Positions 1 to 5,296 of a DNA stretch of 5,296 nucleotides are shown one piece after another. The notes below the pieces were generated by a model. That model was not told where the DNA came from. It searched no databases and saw only the letters and a list, made by a program, of their open reading frames with translations. Made by a program: the position numbers and the translations under genes. Position 1 is the first letter of the stretch. Every line of letters begins with the position of its first letter. Source of the stretch: Bacteroidetes bacterium UBA7368 (GTDB taxonomy: Bacteria > Bacteroidota > Rhodothermia > Rhodothermales > UBA10348). The stretch spans positions 1 to 5,296 of the forward strand of contig DKOG01000102.1 in NCBI GenBank assembly GCA_002469915.1. The letters are read 5' to 3'.

Positions 1-1470
1 GCTGGAATTCCAGAAGATGACCCTAGAAATCCTGCTACCATCGCAGATAACGTTGGTGACAACGTCGGCGATGTTGCTGGAATGGGTGCTGACCTTTTTG
101 AAAGTTATGTCGGGTCGATTATTGGTACGATGGTCTTGGGAACAGCATTTATCTCTGTGCCAGCCATGTCCTCGAGTGCCTACGGCGAATTAAGTCCGAT
201 CCTATTGCCTCTCGTCTTGGCCGGTGTCGGAATTCTGGTTTCGATTGCCGGATCATTCTTCGTTAAAACGAAAGAAGGTGGCAATCCACAGCATGCCCTC
301 AATGTCGGTGAGTTCGGTGCTGCAGGGTTTATGGCTGTTATGGCTTATTTCATCATCACGATGATGTTGCCTGAAAGCTGGTCTGTTGCAGGAACAGATT
401 ACACGGCAATGGGCGTGTTTTACGCCGTCCTAATTGGTCTTGCTGCTGGCACGATCATTGGGCTCGTAACCGAATACTACACGGCAACAGATAAAGGACC
501 GGTCACGGGTATTGCCCGCCAGTCTGTCACAGGATCTGCAACAAACATTATTGCCGGTCTGGGTGTAGGTATGTTCTCAACGGGCATCCCAGCCGTCGTT
601 TTGGCGCTTGCCATCATCGGTGCTTTCTCGTTTGCCGGTCTTTACGGAATCGCGATCGCTGCTGTTGGAATGCTTTCCGTAACTGGAATCCAGCTCGCAG
701 TCGATGCATACGGTCCGATTTCAGACAACGCAGGGGGTATCGCTGAAATGGCCGAACTTCCCGCTGAAGTACGCGAACGTACTGACAAACTCGACGCTGT
801 CGGAAACACGACTGCAGCGATCGGTAAAGGATTTGCGATTGCTTCAGCAGCGCTAACTGCTCTGGGCTTGTTTGCAGCCTTCATGCAGCAGGCAGGAGTC
901 GATAACATTGATGTGGCTAATCCTAACATTCTCGCTGGACTTCTTCTAGGAGCCATGTTGCCATACGTATTCTCGGCCATGGCAATGGGAGCAGTAGGGC
1001 GTGCAGCTGCAGACATGATTAAAGAAGTAGGTCGTCAGTTTGCTGAAATTCCTGGATTGAGAGAAGGAACGGCTAAGCCAGATTCCAAGCGCTGCGTTGA
1101 GATTTCAACAGACGCTGCGATTCGGGAAATGGTACTGCCAGGCTTGCTAGCCATCCTCGTTCCTGTAATCATCGGGTTCATCGACAAAAACATGCTCGGT
1201 GGTCTGCTTGCTGGTGTAACCGTTTCTGGTGTTCTATTCGCCATCTTCCAGTCTAATGCTGGTGGTGCATGGGACAACGCTAAGAAAATGATCGAAAGTG
1301 GCATCACAATCGACGGTGAGACCTATGGAAAAGGATCAGAAGCGCACAAAGCTGCCGTTGTTGGTGATACCGTAGGAGATCCGTTCAAGGATACTTCAGG
1401 ACCATCACTCAACATCCTGATCAAGTTGATTGCTGTTGTAGCGCTGGTCATTGCACCGCTTATTGCCTGA
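1..1470 (+). CDS. hppA: Membrane-bound ion-pumping pyrophosphatase, K+-dependent type (5'-partial)
   Basis: Integral membrane pyrophosphatase that couples hydrolysis of PPi to pumping of H+ and/or Na+ across the inner membrane. The frame is open from base 1, so the start lies upstream; 489 residues are visible of a family usually about 650-800 long. The window opens in the signature cytoplasmic motif [20 protein letters not shown], whose Asp residues bind Mg-PPi. The second catalytic region is near the end: GGAWDNAKK, then [17 protein letters not shown] (about 1363-1413). About ten hydrophobic helices lie between and after them. The K+-dependence motif reads GNTTAAIG, with Ala at 814-816 and Gly at 823-825, where K+-independent enzymes have Lys and Thr. 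The gating Glu follows the helix-6 Asp by three residues (ADLFE, codon 100-102), the position used in Na+-pumping and many bacterial H+ enzymes, not the plant position. The pumped ion cannot be settled because the N-terminal residues that separate the subtypes are outside the window. Family identity is certain. Confidence 0.97.
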   Translation, partial: AGIPEDDPRNPATIADNVGDNVGDVAGMGADLFESYVGSIIGTMVLGTAFISVPAMSSSAYGELSPILLPLVLAGVGILVSIAGSFFVKTKEGGNPQHALNVGEFGAAGFMAVMAYFIITMMLPESWSVAGTDYTAMGVFYAVLIGLAAGTIIGLVTEYYTATDKGPVTGIARQSVTGSATNIIAGLGVGMFSTGIPAVVLALAIIGAFSFAGLYGIAIAAVGMLSVTGIQLAVDAYGPISDNAGGIAEMAELPAEVRERTDKLDAVGNTTAAIGKGFAIASAALTALGLFAAFMQQAGVDNIDVANPNILAGLLLGAMLPYVFSAMAMGAVGRAAADMIKEVGRQFAEIPGLREGTAKPDSKRCVEISTDAAIREMVLPGLLAILVPVIIGFIDKNMLGGLLAGVTVSGVLFAIFQSNAGGAWDNAKKMIESGITIDGETYGKGSEAHKAAVVGDTVGDPFKDTSGPSLNILIKLIAVVALVIAPLIA

Positions 1471-1488
1471 TCCATCTTTATTTAGGCG

Positions 1489-1523
1489 ATGTGGGCGATC
1501 TGTTTGAAACAGATCGCCCACAT
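1489..1523 (+). terminator. Perfect 17-bp inverted repeat after hppA, probable transcript end
   Basis: Bases 1489-1505 are exactly complementary to 1507-1523 around a single central base at 1506. The transcript would form a long GC-containing hairpin with a small loop of roughly 3-7 nt around TTTGAAA. It begins 18 bp after the hppA stop and ends 75 bp before the E2 start, the place expected for a terminator. The odd point is what follows: ACGATTCTAA, with no run of T, so it is not a textbook intrinsic terminator. It could instead protect the hppA 3' end from exonucleases, or be a palindromic protein-binding site. Confidence 0.6.
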
Positions 1524-1598
1524 ACGATTCTAACCACCTGTACTCGTTCTTCTGCCGGAGCTCAAGAGACCGGCTCACCTTAATCTGATTGGATTCAA

Positions 1599-3254
1599 AT
1601 GGCCAAAGTTGAAGTTTCGATGCCCAAAATGGGCGAGAGCATCACGGAAGGCACCGTCATCGAGTGGATGAAGCAAGTCGGCGATGTCGTCGAGTTGGAT
1701 GAGACACTCCTTGAGATTGGTACGGACAAAGTGGACACAGAAGTGCCCAGTCCTGCCGCAGGCACGCTTGCCGAAATCAAGGTTGAGGCTGGCGATACGG
1801 TGGATGTAGGAACGATAATCGCTGTGATTGAAACGGATGTAGATGCAGTGGTTGAGGCAGCTCCTGCTGCGACGGCTCCTGTATCAGAACCGGAAGCTGT
1901 TGTCGCCGCAACGCCTGCCCCAGTACCTGCTCCAGCAGCATCTGGTGCTTCGGTGGACGTGCTCATGCCCAAGATGGGTGAGAGTATTATGGAGGGCACG
2001 GTGCTGACTTGGGCCAAGCAAGTGGGCGACTCCATCGAATTGGATGAGACCCTATTGGAAATTGCGACCGATAAGGTAGACACTGAAGTGCCCGCTCCGG
2101 CCGCAGGAACAGTCTTGGAAATACTAGTCGAAGAAGGGGAAACCGTAGACATAGGAACCAGAATTGCAGTGATTGGAGCATCTCAGGGTGCTGTGATTGC
2201 TGCCCCGGTTGCGACTCCACCGGCTCCGGCGCAAACACCGGCTGCTGTGCCCGTAGCCGCTGCCCCTGCTCCAGCCCATTCTGGAGATGGTGCTCCTATT
2301 CCAAGAACTGGACCAGCTGGTGAGTTCTATTCACCGTTGGTAAGAGCGATTGCCGAGAAGGAAGGACTCTCAGTAGCAGAGTTGTCAGCTATCTCAGGAT
2401 CGGGAAGGGAAGGGCGTATCAATAAAGCCGATGTAATCGGTTATCTGAAAACCCGAGGAGCTGCACCTGCACTGACTGGCGTCGCTCCATCTGCTAAGGT
2501 GTCTTTCGAACCGTCTCCTATTGTAACGGATGGAGCCGGAAGAGTAGAGATTATCAAAATGGACCGCATGAGGCAGATCATTGCCGAGCACATGGTCCGT
2601 TCGAAATCCACATCTGCACACGTTACCTCATTCGCTGAAATTGATGTGACCAATTTGGTCCGCTTTCGGGAAGCGAATAAAAATGCCTTTCTATCTAGAG
2701 AAGGTATCAAGCTGACCTACACGCCTTTTTTCGTGTATGCAGCGGTAGAAGCACTAAAAGATCACCCTATTATGAACTCCTCCGTTCATAACTCGGAGAT
2801 TCATGTTCGCAAGGAATATCATGTAGGTATCGCCGTTGCGATCGGAAAAACGGGCCTTGTGGCTCCAGTCATCCGAAACGCCGGTCAGATGAACGTGGTT
2901 GGTCTCGCTCATGCAGCTTCCGACTTGGCCGTTCGTGCGCGAAACAAGAAACTACTTCCTGACCAGCTTCAGGGTGGTACGTTCACCGTTACGAATGTAG
3001 GCTCATTGGGCTCGATTATGGGAACGCCCATTATCAACCAACCTCAGGTAGGCATTTTGGCTACAGGAGCGATCAAAAAGAAACCGGTTGTGATTGAACA
3101 TCCTGATCACGGTGATTCCATCGCAATTCGAAGCATGATGTACGTGTCTTTATCGTACGATCACCGAATTGTGGATGGGGCTATGGCATCATCGTTCTTG
3201 AGACGGTACACCGATGTGATGGAGTCTTTTGGTCCAGACGGCGAACTGCGTTAG
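1599..3254 (+). CDS. 2-oxo acid dehydrogenase complex E2 subunit (dihydrolipoyllysine-residue acyltransferase), two lipoyl domains
   Basis: E2 core of a 2-oxo acid dehydrogenase complex. It carries the acyl group on lipoyl lysines from the E1 decarboxylase, transfers it to CoA, and docks the E3 dehydrogenase; cytoplasmic. Domain order over 551 residues: lipoyl domain 1 (about 4-78, lipoyl Lys44 in TDKVDTEV); Ala/Pro/Val linker; lipoyl domain 2 (about 119-193, Lys159 in the same motif); Ala/Pro linker (about 195-237); peripheral-subunit-binding domain (about 243-284, YSPLVRAIAEKEGL then GREGRINKADV); catalytic domain (about 312-545) ending with the active-site motif DHRIVDG, with His522 and Asp526. 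All key residues are present. The ATG at 1599 directly begins the first lipoyl strand, MAKVEVSMPKMGES, so the start is firm although no strong Shine-Dalgarno is seen. The substrate (pyruvate, 2-oxoglutarate or branched-chain 2-oxo acids) cannot be decided: no E1 or E3 gene is in the window, and the two-lipoyl architecture occurs in several classes. Confidence 0.95.
   Translation: MAKVEVSMPKMGESITEGTVIEWMKQVGDVVELDETLLEIGTDKVDTEVPSPAAGTLAEIKVEAGDTVDVGTIIAVIETDVDAVVEAAPAATAPVSEPEAVVAATPAPVPAPAASGASVDVLMPKMGESIMEGTVLTWAKQVGDSIELDETLLEIATDKVDTEVPAPAAGTVLEILVEEGETVDIGTRIAVIGASQGAVIAAPVATPPAPAQTPAAVPVAAAPAPAHSGDGAPIPRTGPAGEFYSPLVRAIAEKEGLSVAELSAISGSGREGRINKADVIGYLKTRGAAPALTGVAPSAKVSFEPSPIVTDGAGRVEIIKMDRMRQIIAEHMVRSKSTSAHVTSFAEIDVTNLVRFREANKNAFLSREGIKLTYTPFFVYAAVEALKDHPIMNSSVHNSEIHVRKEYHVGIAVAIGKTGLVAPVIRNAGQMNVVGLAHAASDLAVRARNKKLLPDQLQGGTFTVTNVGSLGSIMGTPIINQPQVGILATGAIKKKPVVIEHPDHGDSIAIRSMMYVSLSYDHRIVDGAMASSFLRRYTDVMESFGPDGELR
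1608..2177 (+). repeat. Tandem duplication of the lipoyl domain inside the E2 gene
   Basis: Codons 4-78 (bases 1608-1832) and 119-193 (bases 1953-2177) encode two gap-free copies of a 75-residue lipoyl domain offset by 115 residues. By hand count 57 of 75 residues match (76%). The stretches MPKMGES, ELDETLLEI and TDKVDTEVP are identical, while the codons have diverged at many third positions. This shows an older duplication kept under protein-level selection. An Ala/Pro/Val-rich flexible linker separates the copies. Confidence 0.9.
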
Positions 3255-3281
3255 GCAGATTCTGGTTTTTGGCGGTGGAAT

Positions 3282-3302
3282 TAATGTCCGTTATTGACAT
3301 TA
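3282..3302. promoter_or_regulatory. Short AT-rich inverted repeat upstream of the recombinase-like gene
   Basis: TAATGTC (3282-3288) and GACATTA (3296-3302) are perfect 7-bp inverted arms around a 7-base spacer, 27 bp after the E2 stop and about 100 bp before the next start. The right arm overlaps a TTGACA hexamer at 3294-3299, but no convincing -10 element stands 16-18 bases downstream. It could be an operator or a weak hairpin. A 7-bp repeat can easily arise by chance, so this is tentative. Confidence 0.2.
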
Positions 3303-3403
3303 CGATGTTCAGGTGCGTCCTTAAGGGAAGGGAGCCGGCATTTAACGATTACGGTACTCATTAAGATGTCCGCAACACCTATAGCCGTTTTGGCTTACCT
3401 GCC

Positions 3404-4348
3404 ATGGCTCACTCAGCCGGTTCTCAAGCAGAAGAAAATCTAGATACCGAAAAGGGTATTGACGTTTCTGTTGTGCAGCTCAGTGGGCTCATTCAAGATT
3501 TTTTACGTGACTATCTGAGCGAGAAGAGTAAAGAGACCGTTGGCACCTATCGCCGCTCCCTTAATGAATTTGAACGTTGGTTTGCCCGAGGTGAAGGCGC
3601 CTGCCTGTTTAGAACAAAGGATATCGAAGCCTACAAAATCTATCTCAAGGAAGAGAAAGGTTTACATCAGGTATCTGTTTCAACGTATTTGACTGCGGTT
3701 CGTCGGCTCTGTCAGTTTATGATGGACTCCGGTGTTTTAAAAGATAATCCTGCTCGCGGAGTAAAAGGAAATAGACGGCCGAAATCCCACTCCAGACGTA
3801 TTTTAACGCAATTGGATGTGGAGCAGCTGGTGTCTTCTCTGGGTGTAAAGAGTGATATCGACAAACGAGATCGAGCCATCATCTTCACCATGTTATTTGC
3901 TGGTTTAAGCGAAATTGAAATAGTTCGTGCGGATGTACGGGACCTCGAACAGACTCTGATGGGTTGGTATCTGCGAATTCAAGGGAAAGGTCATACGGTT
4001 AAAGATCAGCAAGTACCTATTGACCCACCTGTGATGGATGCCTTGAGGCTCTACCTAGATACACGCGGGCGCATTCGTCCAGAAGATGCTTTGTTTGTAT
4101 CGCATGGACACAGAAGTGAAGGGCAGAGGCTGAACACGCGATCGGTGCGAAGCAGAATAAATCATCATTTGAATTCCGCTGATATTAAACGACCCGGTAT
4201 TTCTCCTCATAGCTTAACTCATACAGCAGCCTTATTATGGTTGAATGATGGAATGAGTGTCGAAAATGTACGCGAACGCATGCGTCATGGGACGCTCGAT
4301 ACCACTATGATCTATTACCGACAACAAGACCTGCATAAAGAAAAGTAA
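3404..4348 (+). CDS. Tyrosine recombinase/integrase-fold protein with both catalytic arginines replaced
   Basis: A 314-residue protein with the two-domain layout of Xer/phage-type tyrosine recombinases: an N-terminal core-binding (SAM-like) domain at about 25-115 and a catalytic domain at about 130-306, close to the normal Xer length of about 300. Conserved positions present are the beta-hairpin Lys195 in QGKGHTVK, His269 and His273 in PHSLTH, His295 in MRHGTLDTT, and the nucleophile Tyr304 exactly nine residues after His295. Arg I, normally in GLRxxE, is Ser169 (GLSEIE, AGC at 3908-3910). Arg II, normally in HxLRH, is Thr272 (HSLTH, ACT at 4217-4219). Family enzymes need these arginines to bind the scissile phosphate, so strand cleavage is probably lost or strongly altered; DNA binding may remain. 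The frame is otherwise undamaged, so this is not an obvious pseudogene. The ATG at 3404 is the first start after an in-frame stop at 3362-3364; no Shine-Dalgarno is evident. The PH-domain gene follows 8 bp downstream. No tRNA, att repeats or phage genes suggest an active element. Confidence 0.88.
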   Translation: MAHSAGSQAEENLDTEKGIDVSVVQLSGLIQDFLRDYLSEKSKETVGTYRRSLNEFERWFARGEGACLFRTKDIEAYKIYLKEEKGLHQVSVSTYLTAVRRLCQFMMDSGVLKDNPARGVKGNRRPKSHSRRILTQLDVEQLVSSLGVKSDIDKRDRAIIFTMLFAGLSEIEIVRADVRDLEQTLMGWYLRIQGKGHTVKDQQVPIDPPVMDALRLYLDTRGRIRPEDALFVSHGHRSEGQRLNTRSVRSRINHHLNSADIKRPGISPHSLTHTAALLWLNDGMSVENVRERMRHGTLDTTMIYYRQQDLHKEK

Positions 4349-4356
4349 TTCGTTTT

Positions 4357-4887
4357 ATGTCTGTACAACCTGCAATTTTGAAGAGAGCCGAATTCAACCC
4401 TGATGTGCGCAAATATTGGTTGATGGGCGGCATTTGGATTCTGTTTGTGACTATTGCCGGTATCCCATTAATTCTCGTTTGGTATATCCTGGGGATGTGG
4501 ATCACAGGTAGATACTTGGATAGACTCGAATGCGTGCTGACCGATCGGACGCTTATCGTTAAAAAGGGGATGATAGTTCGTTCAGAGAAAACCATACCCT
4601 TGGATAAGATTACGGATCTCGGTCTCGTTCAAGGCCCGCTGATGCGCTATTTCAAGGTGCATTCTTTGACCGTAGAAACAGCAGGTCAGTCCAGTCAAGG
4701 GGCACTGGTCAAACTGTATGGTATTACGGATGTCGAGCAATTCCGGGATGCGGTTCTCAAACAAAGAGATCTCCTTAAGAGCACCACGGATGAGGCGGTT
4801 CAGCCCACCTCTAATCCTGATGATTCCCTTACACTTTTGCGAGAGATTCGAGACACCTTGAAAGAGATAGCCAGCAAAGACAAATAG
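4357..4887 (+). CDS. Membrane-anchored bacterial PH-domain protein (bPH2/YdbT-like, formerly DUF304)
   Basis: A 176-residue protein of unknown cellular role. Residues 1-20 are polar and probably cytoplasmic. Residues 20-50 are a long hydrophobic stretch interrupted by Gly-Ile-Pro at about 35-37, which reads as two short membrane helices or a hairpin. Residues about 55-137 fit the bacterial PH fold (bPH2): LECVLTDRTLIVKKG, then KTIPLDKITDLGLVQGPLMR, the characteristic region linking basic strands to I-x-D-L, then a strand VHSLTVETAGQ and a final helix VEQFRDAVLKQRD. A polar linker leads to a charged amphipathic helix at about 156-172 that could form a coiled coil. There is no signal peptide cleavage site. 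The start lies 8 bp after the recombinase-like gene, suggesting one transcript. Related YdbS/YdbT-type proteins in Bacillus have been tied to resistance to some bacteriocins, but that role cannot be transferred here. Fold assignment is good; function is unknown. Confidence 0.88.
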   Translation: MSVQPAILKRAEFNPDVRKYWLMGGIWILFVTIAGIPLILVWYILGMWITGRYLDRLECVLTDRTLIVKKGMIVRSEKTIPLDKITDLGLVQGPLMRYFKVHSLTVETAGQSSQGALVKLYGITDVEQFRDAVLKQRDLLKSTTDEAVQPTSNPDDSLTLLREIRDTLKEIASKDK

Positions 4888-4893
4888 GTCTAA

Positions 4894-5296
4894 TTAGATA
4901 CTGCTGACAATCGTAAACCGGTGCAACGCACCGAGCGAAGACCAAGAATTGAACGAATAGTCAACTCCTATTCGAGATAGGGCGATTCCAAATCCTGTGC
5001 TGAACCCGGCCATGTCTAGCCTGGATTTCACCTTTAATGCGTCATGTTTGCGATGGTCATAACCAAAGCGCACTTGAAACGCCTTGCTGAACTGAAATTC
5101 ACCAGCAAGCTTCAAGTGGTGCAGCACGTTGGATACCGATCCACTGCCTTCGGGGCCACCGTCGAGCTGATGCAGACGATAAGCGGTGACGGAAACCAAT
5201 AAGGGGAGGTGGGCCAGTTTCTTGGTGGCACCGAAGCGTAGGTCCGTAGGCAGATCATCTTTACGCCTTCCTATAGAAGAAAGCACCAACCCTGCG
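4894..5296 (-). CDS. porQ: Type IX secretion system protein PorQ, C-terminal part (5'-partial)
   Basis: The frame runs off the window at 5296 on the minus strand, so only the last 133 residues are seen of a family usually about 300-350 long; the apparent TTG start at 5287-5289 is not the real one. The visible part alternates polar and hydrophobic residues like outer-membrane beta strands and matches the end of PorQ as I know it: LPTDLRFGATKKLAHLPL, then an LKLAGEFQFSKAFQVRFGYDH-like hairpin, AGFSTGFGI, and a last strand LHRFTIVSSI. PorQ belongs to the PorV/FadL-like barrel group and acts at the outer membrane in type IX secretion and surface attachment of cargo. The stop (TAA, minus strand) is 6 bp from the stop of the convergent PH gene. 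No other T9SS gene is in the window. A related PorV-like barrel protein is the main alternative. Confidence 0.75.
   Translation of the reverse strand, partial: AGLVLSSIGRRKDDLPTDLRFGATKKLAHLPLLVSVTAYRLHQLDGGPEGSGSVSNVLHHLKLAGEFQFSKAFQVRFGYDHRKHDALKVKSRLDMAGFSTGFGIALSRIGVDYSFNSWSSLGALHRFTIVSSI

Noticed and set aside
1504..1533. TTGAAA (1504-1509) followed by ATTCTA about 17 bases later as a promoter for the E2 gene.
   Set aside because: The -35-like hexamer falls inside the perfect hairpin, the -10 match is poor, and sigma factors of this lineage favour a different consensus that is not clearly present.
1554..1574. GCCGG / CCGGC 5-bp inverted repeat just before the E2 start.
   Set aside because: Only five pairs with an 11-base loop; too weak to call a riboswitch or attenuator.
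1595..2152. Long minus-strand open frame rich in Ser, Thr and Ala across the lipoyl domains.
   Set aside because: It is the antisense shadow of the repetitive Ala/Pro/Val/Glu-rich E2 coding sequence; its apparent internal repeat is just the lipoyl duplication read backwards.
3284..3364. Small 26-codon reading frame starting ATGTCC in the gap before the recombinase-like gene, in the same frame as that gene and ended by a TAA, with GGTGG five bases upstream of its ATG.
   Set aside because: Its composition shows no domain or leader-peptide character, and a frame this short occurs easily by chance. It could be read as a lost N-terminal extension, but the recombinase fold is complete without it.
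3366..3443. Second small frame starting ATGTCC that overlaps the start of the recombinase-like gene in another frame.
   Set aside because: About 25 residues with no recognisable features, and it overlaps a well supported gene; nothing supports translation.
3404..4348. An integrated mobile element carried by the recombinase-like gene.
   Set aside because: No flanking direct repeats, tRNA target, excisionase, or phage/transposon genes are seen, base composition looks like the neighbours, and the active site lacks both arginines.
4919..4933. CGGTGC-AAC-GCACCG hairpin near the convergent stops as a terminator for the PH gene.
   Set aside because: Six pairs, no T-tract on the plus strand, and it lies in porQ coding sequence where it encodes conserved barrel residues; chance is sufficient.

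Overview
The window reads as ordinary chromosomal DNA from a member of the Bacteroidota or a close relative, most plausibly the Rhodothermota/Balneolota branch. Three things point there: the C-terminal half of a PorQ-like protein, a component of the type IX secretion system found mainly in the Bacteroidota and related phyla; a K+-dependent type membrane pyrophosphatase; and starts without clear Shine-Dalgarno sequences. Base composition is balanced and looks similar throughout. No transposon ends, tRNA genes, CRISPR arrays or phage genes are visible. The placement is inferred from protein character, not from a database comparison.

Layout. Positions 1-1470 (+) hold the 3' two thirds or more of hppA, the ion-pumping membrane pyrophosphatase; its start lies before the window. 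A perfect 17-bp inverted repeat at 1489-1523 follows and probably ends or stabilises that transcript. Positions 1599-3254 (+) encode a complete 551-residue E2 acyltransferase of a 2-oxo acid dehydrogenase complex, with two lipoyl domains, a peripheral-subunit-binding domain and an intact catalytic domain. After a 149-bp gap, 3404-4348 (+) encodes a 314-residue tyrosine-recombinase-fold protein. It keeps the nucleophile Tyr, both motif His residues and the Lys, but has Ser and Thr where the two catalytic arginines should be. Eight bases later, 4357-4887 (+) encodes a small membrane-anchored bacterial PH-domain protein. Positions 4894-5296 (-) hold the 3' end of porQ, convergent with the PH gene and only 6 bp away from it.

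How the genes relate. The pyrophosphatase and the E2 subunit both belong to central energy metabolism but are separated by the hairpin and are probably independent transcripts. The recombinase-like gene and the PH-domain gene are close enough to be co-transcribed. porQ runs the opposite way and belongs to protein secretion and surface attachment. I do not see a new multi-gene system. The most unusual point is the recombinase-fold protein lacking both catalytic arginines in an otherwise full-length, undamaged reading frame.
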